From: Folioceros fuciformis
Taxonomy: Eukaryota; Anthocerotophyta; Anthocerotopsida; Anthocerotales
DNA length: 29,604 nucleotides
NCBI GenBank assembly: GCA_049999805.1
Contig: JBNGIO010006289.1
Span: 411,905-441,508, forward strand
Direction of reading: 5' to 3'
In this document: piece by piece, positions 1 through 8,989 of the stretch
How positions within the stretch are numbered: the first letter of the stretch is position 1
Layout of the letters: each line of letters opens with the position of its first letter
Position numbers and translations under genes: made by a program
The notes under the pieces: model-generated
The model's database searches: none
What the model saw: the letters and a program-made list of their open reading frames with translations, nothing else
What the model was told of the DNA's origin: nothing

Positions 1-272
1 CTTTTCGTTGTTCTACTTCGTCATCCCTCCCAATTTGTTGTTCTTCTTCTTCGACTTTCACATGAACTCATGGTCCTTTCCCAATTTGTTGTTTTCTTCT
101 TCGACTTTCACATGAACTCATGGTCCTTTTCGTTGTTCTACTTCGTCATCCCTCCCAATTTGTTGTTCTTCTTCTTCGACTTTCACATGAACTCATGGTC
201 CTTTTCGTTGTTCTACTTCATCATCCCTCCCAATTTGTTGTTGTTCTTCTTCTCATCCCTCCCAATTTGTTG
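1..272. repeat. 75-bp minisatellite, about 4 units
   Basis: Units begin at 1, 76, 126 and 201. The unit is pyrimidine-rich and includes the segment cttcgactttcacatgaact. The second unit is shortened to 50 bp by an internal deletion, and the last loses its second half. The array runs off the left window edge, so its full extent is unknown. Open frames across it are repeat artefacts. Confidence 0.9.
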
Positions 273-312
273 CTAACTCTCTAAAGCCTAATGATTACCA
301 TAACACCTAAAA

Positions 313-344
313 CATCATGGTCATCATGGTCATCATGGTCATGG
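313..344. repeat. 9-bp tandem repeat (tcatcatgg)n
   Basis: Three and a half copies of tcatcatgg lie directly beside the 38-bp array. This is a short local slippage product with no coding support. Confidence 0.85.
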
Positions 345-562
345 TCTGGGAAGAGAAAAGGTCTACTTACCACTAGAGTTGGTCTGGGAAGAGAAAAGGT
401 TGACCTACCGCTAGAGNNNNNNNNNNNNNNNNNNNNNNNNNNNNNNNNNNNNNNNNNNNNNNNNNNNNNNNNNNNNNNNNNNNNNNNNNNNNNNNNNNNN
501 NNNNNNNNNNNNNNNNCACTAGAGTTGGTCTGGGAAGAGAAAAGGTTGACCTACCGCTAGAG
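343..562. repeat. 38-bp minisatellite with internal assembly gap
   Basis: Units start at 343 and 381 before the N run, and the motif ctagag recurs at exactly 38-bp spacing on both sides of it (373/411 and 519/557). The unit contains ggtctgggaagagaaaaggt. Read on the minus strand, it continues directly from the 3' end of the minus-strand retroelement copy and resembles the segment after the endonuclease region in the plus-strand copy (near 8175-8205). It therefore appears to have arisen from the element's tail. Confidence 0.9.
417..516. other. Assembly gap (100 N)
   Basis: A run of exactly 100 N lies inside the 38-bp array. The round length suggests a gap of unknown size. Confidence 0.99.
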
Positions 563-1706
563 TTGCTAACAACCTTTCCCATGCTAACATTGTCATTTTC
601 TATATGGAATTGGCCAACGCTCATTGTAGAGCAATGAAAACCCTCTGTCGAAAAAATGCTACGATATATGAAAGAGGAAGACCAAGCCCATTTTTTCCTT
701 TTGTGAACCGCATTGGCGCAATACTTCAAAAACTTGGAAAATACCTTGTACATGGCCCCGTGGGTTTCAATGGCAAGGGGGATGAAGATGTATCTAGCCA
801 ATAAAGGGGTGTAGTTTGGCCGATGCACTCCCCTTTGCTACCCAACTTGTAGAGTTGGGAACAACATGCTTGTGGACTACAACCCATGTGGTGTTAGTCA
901 CAGCCACATTAGTAATAAAAACTTGCTGATCTCCCTGAATAAGGAAAAGGTCCGCTCAAAGAGAAACACCATTCAGTAGAGTTTATGGGCGCTCCCTAAA
1001 GGGTAGAAATCTAGTCTCCTTGGCCAATGAAAACATGCCATCTCACATGGCGTCGTGCGTAGCATTTTGTTGATTCCTAACCTGGCAGCGGGCAAGATGA
1101 GTACTAGAGTTGTTTAGAGACGCCCCGCAACTGCTAGAGGAGAGAGAGGAGGCCAAAGGTAAGACGAAACTGAGGAGAAACCTCATTGCAATAGAGAATG
1201 TCATTGGTGTGATTCAGAAAGCCTGGATGCTGAGACGAGCCAAGAGCTTGTGCCCTTTCTTGAGCACAAATAGAGTTGAGCCCGATCAAGCCTAGGAATA
1301 GAAGAATCCTGAAGAAGATTGAGCTGCATATGCTCGTATTCCTTCTCAAGAAGAGAAGCTTGGAGCCCTCAAATTGCCACCGCAGGAAGAGATGAAAATT
1401 GAGGCATAGCAATCCTAGCCGCAAAAGAAAGAGAGTCCTTAGCTGATCTTAGGGACACCAACAGAGGGAGGGCACCCTCCTCAACACTAAGGATGAAAGA
1501 TTTCAAAATGCAGGCATCACGAATGAGAAAACGGGGAGCCAAAATAACAGCCAAAGGGACCCAACTCTCAAGAAATGCCGTTGGTGCCAATATCTCCATT
1601 GCCGGCAAACCAATGCCTCTAAACAAGATACGAAGAGAACCCTGTCGCCTTGCAAGCTCCTCCGCATCAAACTCAAAAGTACCACAACCAAGTATATCAC
1701 TAAAAA

Positions 1707-2055
1707 CTTGCATGATCCTATTGTCAAAGAGCTCTGATTCTGTTATCAAAGAGCTAAACCACTACAAACTTGCATGATCCTATTGTCAAAGAGCTTTGAT
1801 TCTGTTGTCAAAGAGCTAAACCACTGCAAACTTGCATGATCCTTTTGTCAAAGAGCTAGACCCCTTCAAAGTTGCATGATCCTATACTCANNNNNNNNNN
1901 NNNNNNNNNNNNNNNNNNNNNNNNNNNNNNNNNNNNNNNNNNNNNNNNNNNNNNNNNNNNNNNNNNNNNNNNNNNNNNNNNNNNNNNNNNAGAGCTAGAC
2001 CCCTTCAAAGTTGCATGATCCTATACTCAAAGAGCTAAACCCCTTCAAACTTGAA
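1707..2055. repeat. 62-bp / 40-bp minisatellite with internal gap
   Basis: The marker ttgcatgatcc recurs at 62-bp spacing (1707, 1769, 1831) and then at 40-bp spacing (1831 to 1871, and 2010 to 2050 after the gap). The 62-bp form carries an extra 22 bp. On the minus strand the unit reads ESELFDNRIMQV, which is part of retroelement copy A just before its ARRQ block, so the array is a local amplification of element coding sequence. Confidence 0.9.
1891..1990. other. Assembly gap (100 N)
   Basis: A run of exactly 100 N lies inside the 62/40-bp minisatellite, so the copy number is not known. Confidence 0.99.
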
Positions 2056-2460
2056 GAGAGGTCTTCAAGCTTGCTACGAATGTCAAAGAGGGGGGGGGCT
2101 GGGGTTTAGGGTTAGGAGAAGGTACCCTAGATGACATGCAAACATGAGGAAAGAATTCTAAAAGCTACATGTGGGTCCCCTTAATTAGCAAGGTCATCCG
2201 CATCGGCTAGGTCCTCCTCAAGAGCGACATCCATAAAGCCTTGGACAAAGTTTGAAGGCTCCACAAAGACCCCCGAGGTTGAAGGCCTGGTGAAATAGCA
2301 GATCCCGATATTGGATGAAGGCCACGTACAACCGTAATGGTCACCTCAGAAGTCGAAGCCACTAGCTCAGGACGGAGAGCCCAAGCATACTCCCTTGCAC
2401 GACTGAGCAAACGCTCCTCTTGAGACGCGCCGTGGCGAGGTCTGGTCAGACTCCATTAGT

Positions 2461-2972
2461 CTCGACAAAATCCAACTGAGACCTAGCAGCACAATTGGAC
2501 TCCTCCTGAAGGTCGTATCAATATTCGGAATGAAAACGACAAAGACAAGAAGCCACCTTCTGATGGCATGAGACAACCCCCCTCAAGCACCCAAGACACC
2601 ACTTGGGAAGAAAAAGGAACAAAGCCTAAGTGACCTTATCATGAAGATCTAGCGCTAGTGGCTCCAAAGAAGCCGATAAGCTAAGCGAACATCATAATGA
2701 AATAGTTGTGGGAGGCGCTGGACGAGATGTGGTCCTAGAAAGCATGCTTCAAATAATGCCAGGAGATAACCAAATTGAGCCGTTAACCATTGTTATGATT
2801 CCGAAGAAGTGGAATGAAGGTTATCCGTGCCTGTGATCCTAGGAGCCATCAAGAAGAAGAAGTTTGTCTAAGTTGCACCTCCCATGTAGGTCGGTGGAAA
2901 TCCTTGTGTATCAAACCCATATGATGATGAACACCCCGAGATGTGAATAGCTTTCCACACACAGGACAAGGA
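2461..2972. other. Unassigned intergenic stretch
   Basis: By position this should be the RT-core side of retroelement copy A, but I could not match it to the RT blocks of copy B. No gene is supported here; the short reading frames are isolated and unlike any family I know. Confidence 0.5.
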
Positions 2973-3053
2973 GTGTCCTTGGCGGAAGTTGACGATGTAG
3001 TGTCCTTGGCGGAAGTTGACGATGTAGTGTCCTTGGCGGAAGTTGACTATGTA
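2973..3053. repeat. 27-bp tandem repeat, 3 copies
   Basis: Copies start at 2973, 3000 and 3027 and are almost identical (gtgtccttggcggaagttga plus gatgta; the third differs at one base). The 27-bp length keeps frame and reads SLAEVDDVV three times, within a 65-codon frame that has no other support as a gene. Confidence 0.9.
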
Positions 3054-3387
3054 AGACCCATACCCCTTGGCCCGCTCCGAAACCTGCTCACTCCTACCCT
3101 ACTCCGTAACACTCATAACTACAAGATAATAATGCCTTAAAAGTATTAAAAATAGAAAAAGGAAGAAAATAAAAGAATAAAATTGTTAAAAGTCTAAACC
3201 TCGCCGCGCTCAAGTTCATGCTCATGGTAATTGGAGAAACCAATAATCATTGCCATACCCTAATCCCAATAACGGTCCTAAAGATAGTAGAGGCACCATG
3301 CTCACCGCACCTAAAGGCCTTACTCTACACCCTCCAATTTTGCTCCATATTGGCCATGGCCATATGTCCCAATACCAGCCTAAGTGC
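3054..3387. other. Unassigned AT-rich intergenic stretch
   Basis: I see no gene, RNA or mobile element here. The only long frame (about 3218-3427) has no recognisable domain. Confidence 0.6.
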
Positions 3388-3505
3388 ATATAGAAGTAGT
3401 GAACTTGTAATTCCTACGTACATATAAAGTAGTGAACTTGTAATTCCTACGTATAGTGAACTTATAATTCCTAGGTACATATAGAAGTAGTGAACTTGTA
3501 ATTAC
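3388..3505. repeat. 33-bp imperfect tandem repeat, 4 copies
   Basis: The core agtgaacttgtaattcctac recurs at 3398, 3431, 3455 and 3489 (spacing 33, 24 and 34). The third copy carries a deletion. Confidence 0.85.
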
Positions 3506-4485
3506 GTAAGTTGGTGTGCAATATATCTGTACCTACCCCATGCCCACATCTATGCCCTACCAATGCCTTGCGCTCCATGATGGCAAAGCAAAAAACACAC
3601 ACCCTTATGTTCTAACACTCCTTACACCACTCTTTGCTTATGCTCAATCATTGCACACCACCACCCAAATCCCTATCACCACCCTTTTACATCCACCTAC
3701 TTCACTGCACTTCATCACCCATGCTTCATTATCTCATTACCATCGCTCCCTATGTATTGTACTGAAAATATATTTTCTAACCACTCCCAAGCACCTTAGT
3801 CACATAATTGTGATTATAAAACTCGGATTATTTTTTACTGAAAATATATTTTATTAGCAAAAGAGTTTCAATAGTTTTCTAACTGGGAGTGCCTTACATG
3901 ATTTCCTTTTATCACTGAATGTCCTAAATAAGCCCATGGTGTTCATCCGAACATCTTCCGTCGATTTTGATTCTTACATGCTTGTTTCATCGAAGGAAAA
4001 TAAACATACTTACCAAAAACAATTTTGAAAAAAAAGTTGGATATGACTAGTGCACATTTACATCCAAGCACAACAAAACCCAACCACAATTTGTATAAGA
4101 GTGGTATGCAAACAATTCTAGGAGTATGAATTAGTATACGATAAATAATATAATAATTTTGGTTATGGTGTAATAATAACATGTCATCATTAACCCTTGG
4201 ATGGGCGGTGGAGGGTTATGTTAGCTCCAAAGTTCATAAGTATTCTCCATCCAAGATGGGCATATTTTTATCCCTTGCTCTTGAGATTGTAGAAGCATTG
4301 GCAAGGACTTTTCAATGTTTATCAAAGAGTGTGCAAAGATATATTATAGTTCTAGGAATGGGGTTCTTCCTTTCCTTTATGGTGGTTTTCTTTTGACAAT
4401 ATGTATGCATTGCTTGGTTAAGAGCATTGACCAATGCGGTTTCTATAACTGCTGTAAGTGCAAGTCAAGCAGCTTCTTCGGCATA
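3506..4485. other. Unassigned intergenic stretch
   Basis: AT-rich sequence with short frames on both strands, none with recognisable domains, a credible exon pattern or conservation that I can judge. I see nothing to annotate. Confidence 0.6.
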
Positions 4486-4527
4486 GTGGTAGGTAGGCTA
4501 AGAAGTGTGGTAGGTAGGCTAAGAAGT
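4486..4527. repeat. 21-bp direct duplication
   Basis: gtggtaggtaggctaagaa recurs at 4486 and 4507, giving two exact 21-bp copies. Confidence 0.9.
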
Positions 4528-4565
4528 GTAGGTTCAGTGGCTTCTTCAACACCTTGATAGATAGG

Positions 4566-4700
4566 CCTTTTATTATTCCACATCACAATATTCTAGGAGA
4601 AGTAGGAAGTTTTTGAAAGTGATATTCAAGGTCATTTATTATTCCACATCACAACATTTTAGGAGAATTAGGTAGTTTTTCAGAATGATGTTTGAAAGGT
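4566..4700. repeat. 67-bp imperfect tandem duplication
   Basis: tttattattccacatcacaa occurs at 4568 and 4635. Both copies continue through an aggaga-taggaagtttt segment with a few differences. Confidence 0.85.
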
Positions 4701-4805
4701 CTAAATCTACGTTTAGCTTATTACCTTGACGGGGTTATTTCTCCTATCTATCTTTGGAGTAGATAAAACTTTCTATCGTTTTTCAATAATAGAAAATAGC
4801 ATTCT

Positions 4806-4842
4806 AATATGTAAGATGGTATATTATACCATCTTATATATT
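4806..4842. repeat. Near-perfect palindrome
   Basis: Positions 4812-4836 form 12-bp arms (taagatggtata / tataccatctta) around a single central T. The symmetry extends five more bases on each side after one mismatch. With essentially no loop it would form a cruciform rather than a typical microRNA hairpin. It sits in very AT-rich DNA. Confidence 0.85.
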
Positions 4843-5104
4843 TTATTGGATTAATAAAGATATTTAATTATTTTATTTTATTAATAATTAGAATAAAGAT
4901 TATAAAATTAAAGTATAGTAATTAGATAAAGATACAATTAAACAAAATCAATAATATTTAATAAATAAGTGAAAGAGTTTAGGGGTTAGTCAGTATTGGG
5001 CTCTTGATGGAAATGAATATCATGGTCATTCCTAAGTCGATCATTATGAACTCGATTTACATAAAGGTATAAAAGGATTAGCAAATCAACCCTACGATAT
5101 TAAA
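4843..5104. other. AT-rich intergenic stretch
   Basis: Strongly AT-rich (for example 4855-4970), with no gene or element that I can recognise. Confidence 0.6.
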
Positions 5105-5425
5105 GTATGGGTTCATTATTGTTATATTATTAGCTACTGACCAACAACGATTTACACATCTTTAAGTATGGGTTCATTATTGTTATATTATTAGCTGTTG
5201 ACGAACAACCATTTACACATCTTTAGGTATGGGTTCATTATTGTTATATTATTAGCTGCTGACCAACAACGATTTACACATCTTTAGGTATGGGTTCATT
5301 ATTGTTTTATTATTAGCTGCTGACCAACAACGATTTACACATCTTTAGGCTCATAAAGCCTAATTAGGATGGTTCCTAATTGTTACATTATTAGTTGTTG
5401 GCTGACAACAATTTACACATCTTTA
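5105..5425. repeat. 61-bp minisatellite, about 5 units
   Basis: gtatgggttcattattgtta starts units at 5105, 5166 and 5227, with a one-base variant at 5288; the spacing is exactly 61 bp. A fifth, degenerate unit follows to about 5425. Each unit ends in atttacacatcttta. Confidence 0.92.
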
Positions 5426-5789
5426 GTATAATTTCTGGGTTTGCTTTAGTGTTTACAATAGTTTTATGTTTACAAGATCAACAACTTAACATGTTCTACT
5501 TGCATTGATGATTAGGGTATCGCTGCCTCCAGCAATCAAGTAACTATGTAGTGAAAATTAAATCATCCACACAAAACAAAACCACTTATTGTGTAGCACA
5601 GCCAATTCTAAAGTGGATAACTTCTTTTCTTTAGTCTTGTACTGAAATATTATGAATATTATTAATATAAAAAAAAATATTCATCATATTGACTAACCTT
5701 TGTTATACGAAAGCAAAGGTGCATGGAGTGATTATTTCACTAAACGAAATCCAAGCACCTATGAGAAATGTAACGAAATCCGAGTACCT
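5426..5789. other. Unassigned AT-rich stretch before retroelement copy B
   Basis: No gene is recognised. It may hide the unrecognisable 5' part of retroelement copy B, but nothing here matches a domain. Confidence 0.5.
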
Positions 5790-8360
5790 GTGAGAAACGT
5801 AATGACCTCCGTACTTTGCATCGAAGCCCAAGTGATCCCATGCCTTAAGAGGTTTAGCATTTTGTGCTTGAGGAGCCTTTTTGCCTTGATTGGGTTATAT
5901 TCGAACGAGCTCTCATCACCGAGCCAAGACTTTCTTCCGGTGGCCTATTTGGGACGGTCTATGACCACCTTCGGGACTACTTTGCTCCACGGGACCCTTA
6001 TAGTAGCTTCTCTGAGCTTTTTTTCCTTGGTGGCTAGTATGGCACAAGGTGAGACTTCCCTTCGGATTGCTTTGGTTCTGGGCGCCAGTAAGCTGTTGGC
6101 TTTGGAAAAACCCACCGCAGGAGTGCGTCCCATCGCGGTATATGAGGCGTTCTTGCGGCTCATTAGTCGCAGCATTGCTCTCCAGCTCAGAGAACAGCTT
6201 GAGGCCCATTGCAGCCCCACTAATTCGGGATTGCTACTCCGGGGGGCTGTGAGACGGTGGCCTTCGGGGTGAGAGCGGTCTTGGACCAACATTTAGATTG
6301 GGTTGCCTTGCTTGTTGATGTGGAGAATGCCTTGAACATTGTCTCTAGGGTGGCTATTTTCAATGAGTTGAAGGTTGCTGGTGGTCGTTTGGAGTCTCTT
6401 ATCCCCTTTGTTCGTTCCTTCTATGGTGCCCCATCTAATCTCTACTTTCAACACGTGCCCACGGTGAAGGAGGTCTTAGTGCTCGACTCAGCGACAAGTA
6501 CCTGCGAGGGGGATCCTTGGGAGGGGCTCTCTTTGCTATGGCTCACTTCAAAGCCCTTTCGATTACCGCTTGTGTGGTAGGGGATTGTCTTTTCCCATCT
6601 ATGGCAGATGACACCCATCTCCTAGGTCCAAGGGATAAGGTTAGGGAGGTCTTTGAGCTTTTCTCAAAGAAGCTCGTAAGCTTAGGCCTAAAAGTCAAGA
6701 TTTCCACGTGTAAGATTTGGTCTTCATCTGGATCACTCTATCTCTACAATTTCTGAAGGGGAATATCGATTCTTCATTGGGAATCCACATCCTAAGAGTC
6801 CCAGTTGGCCCCCCAACTTCATTCGCAAATTTGTGGATGCAGTTTTGATAGAGGATTTGGCGCACATTGAGAACCTTTATCAGCTTGGGGACCCACAGGT
6901 GGCCTACAACATCCTCTTCACTTGCTTTGCGCGACACCCTAGGTACGTCATCCTCACTTTGCCTCCACCCCCAGATTTTCTTTCCAACTGAGGGACTGCG
7001 ACAAGTAGGTTTTGAAGGAATTAGGGGACATTGTTGGCTCGAGTTCATTCGATTGTACTGCAGGTGATCTGGCTAGGAGACAAGCATCCCTACCCATTGC
7101 TTCGGACAGCATTGGGCTACTGGCCATGGAGGCCTTTGCGCTAGTTGCTTTTCTTGGCAGTTGTGCGCTCTCTGCCCCAGCTTTGGTGACTCGCTTCTCC
7201 ATTGGAAACTCGAGCGTTTTGGAGGGGTTTGTCACCGGAGTTGAGGACGGGCCATTCCCTCTCTAGAAGTCCCTTAGGAGGGCCCAGGATCTCTTATCCT
7301 CATAAGCCCGATTGGTCATGCCTTCTTTTCCTCCTTCCTTTGTGGGGGTATGAGAGGACTTTAGGCAACCCTTTAAGGAAAAGCATTATGGGCAAGAGTT
7401 GCAGGCCCTTCTACTAGATTCCTCCATTGAGAAGCATGCCCGGGTGCACCTTCGATCTTTTTCGGGGAAGGGCGCTAGCTCTTGGCTGTTGGCCCGTCCA
7501 TGCATCCAGGCTTTCTAAATCGCACCAGCTTCTTTCTCGACTGTGATGAGGTTCTACCTTGGCTTGGTTCAGCCGTTGGCCTGGTCTCTCTCTTCTTGTA
7601 ATTGTGGAGTCCCCCTCGGCAACCTCGGGAGCCACCTGACGTGTTGCCCTATCGGCGAGCACCGCATCGCCACCCATAATGCATTGAGGGACGTTATGTT
7701 TTCTTTGGCCAAGGAGGGTGGTTTAGTCCTCTACAAAGAGATGCCATATACCCTGCTTAATAGCGTCTCCCTCATTGCAGACCTTTTCCTCATCAAGGGG
7801 GACCAGGTTTCTATAGTAGATGTGGTTGTCATAGACCCTACTCGGACAACCATCAGCAAACATGTCGTTAACAACCTCTCGGGTTGGGCAGTAGAAGGAA
7901 GCGCGACAAGAAAGACTTGCAAGTACAGGCCCATGCAGCAGGGTCACTTGTTCACCCTCTTACTATTGAAACGCACAGGACCATGGGTAAGGATTTTTCC
8001 AGGTTTTTGAAGACCTATGCGAAGGCCCATCATGTCAGTAGGAGCGGCCTAGGGCTTCCCCTATTTGGCGTGGTGGAATGTTTCCAACAATGGGTTTCGA
8101 TTGCGCCACAAAAAGCCTTGGCAAACACGATTTTTCGCACAACATCAAAGACGGCGGATGCGACTATAAGGGCCCCGGTGGTAAGTAGACCTACCTTGTA
8201 CCTGAATTTGATATGTTGGGGACGATAGGGAGTTATAGGCTAGGCGGACGAGGGAGCTAAGGCCCCATTCTTGGCTTTTCCCATTGCGTTCTTCGCTTTT
8301 TCCCTATTGCAGGTTATTCCCTTGTCACAGGGTAGAATGGAACTTCCAATTTTTTTTTTT
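5790..8360 (+). mobile_element. Degenerate non-LTR retroelement copy B with RT and restriction-like endonuclease remnants
   Basis: Remnants appear in the order expected for one polyprotein, spread over all three frames. The RT fingers include GVRPIAVYEAFLRLISR (about 6119-6169). The RT A block is LLVDVENALNIVSRVAIFNEL (about 6308-6370, where DxxNAFN is usual). RT motif B is altered (about 6490-6520: CEGDPWEG, usually RQGDPLGG). The catalytic YADD box reads MADDTHLLGP (6601-6630). A linker block GDPQVAYNILFTC and the block GDLARRQASL follow. A cysteine-histidine cluster CNCGVPLGNLGSHLTCC (about 7597-7650) precedes ADLFLI...VDVVVIDPTR (about 7777-7845), which resembles the PD-(D/E)XK restriction-like endonuclease of R2/NeSL-type elements. 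Shifts or stops near 6255, 6515, 6756, 7000 and 7266 make it non-functional. The T-tract at 8350-8360 probably marks the 3' end. Assignment to the R2-like group is inference. Confidence 0.8.
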
Positions 8361-8980
8361 CTATAAAGTTTTCAAATTTCCGGTATAGGAAGGGTGGACT
8401 GCGCGCTTACGCGGCTGCTCTGTTAGGTCATGTGTAGACTGGCTGTGAAGGTGCTTTTCTTTTCCTCTGGACGAATTGGTACTGTAAGATGGTTGGACAA
8501 GAACCGGGGTGTCCGTCGGCGGGCCCGAGGTGAGAGCAAGAAGGGGCAAAAGCTGTCCGTCCGTTGTCCATCAAATGCGGGTTTGCTGACGGACGGAAAG
8601 GTGTCTCATTGTTTGTGCTATTAATCGCTCGATCTCCTCCCGCAGGCTCTCGGGGCGTGGCTGCCAGGACAGTAGCAGTCACGCGGCCATGGGGGGAAAG
8701 CGGCCGGTGACCGAAGAGACCCGGGCCTGCGGGTTTGCCCAGCACCTCTCACTGGACTATAAACGTTAAAAGTTGTATCGCGGCAAGACCTAGTTTGGGA
8801 CTAGAAACGGTAAGGGGTGCTGGCGAAGAGATGGTATCTAGCAGGCCAGTATGCTTGTGATGCTTTCCTTTTTCATGCAATGCTTGGCATGGTTCCGTGG
8901 CTGCGGAGCTGTGGAAGGTGGAATGTGCAAAGCGGCACCAAAACCTAAAGATTGAAGGGAAGGAGTGGCCACCAGTCGAC
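8361..8980 (+). promoter_or_regulatory. Promoter and 5' leader of the 8986-10704 gene
   Basis: This stretch between the retroelement tail and the next start codon becomes GC-rich after about 8400. It holds no supported gene. Because it lies directly upstream of an intact gene, it most likely contains that gene's promoter and 5' UTR. Confidence 0.5.
8758..8763 (+). promoter_or_regulatory. Possible TATA box
   Basis: The sequence ctataaac (TATAAA at 8758-8763) lies 228 bp upstream of the ATG at 8986 in otherwise GC-rich DNA. That spacing suits a transcription start near 8790 and a leader of about 200 nt. No other core promoter element was identified. Confidence 0.35.
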
Positions 8981-8989
8981 ATGCGATGA
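8981..8989 (+). promoter_or_regulatory. Two-codon upstream ORF overlapping the main start
   Basis: The sequence ATGCGATGA holds an ATG at 8981 that reads Met-Arg-stop, and its TGA (8987-8989) overlaps the main ATG at 8986. Both ATGs have a purine at position -3. Ribosomes would either leak past the first ATG or reinitiate by shifting back one base. Confidence 0.6.

Larger units (their letters stand above)
343..2460 (-). mobile_element. Degenerate non-LTR retroelement copy A (3' half), reverse orientation
   Basis: Reading right to left, the minus strand matches plus-strand copy B (5790-8360) in collinear order. First comes the linker after the RT (about 2290-2100; NFVQGFMDVALEEDL and GDPHVAFRILSSC match NFIRKFVDAVLIEDL and GDPQVAYNILFTC). 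Next is the ARRQ block (1749-1440; AEELARRQGSL against AGDLARRQASL). Then comes the segment around 1280-1150, where DNA such as catccaggctttct is shared. Last is the C-terminal tail (about 790-700; IETHGAMYKVFSKFLK against IETHRTMGKDFSRFLK). Stops and frameshifts interrupt it throughout, and the RT core with its YADD-type motif is not found. Two minisatellites and two N gaps lie inside it. This is a dead copy. The exact left and right ends are not visible. Confidence 0.78.

Noticed and set aside
8965-8985. Upstream GTG start for the 8986-10704 gene
   Set aside because: GTG is not a normal start for a nuclear plant gene, and the family's conserved N terminus begins at the ATG at 8986.
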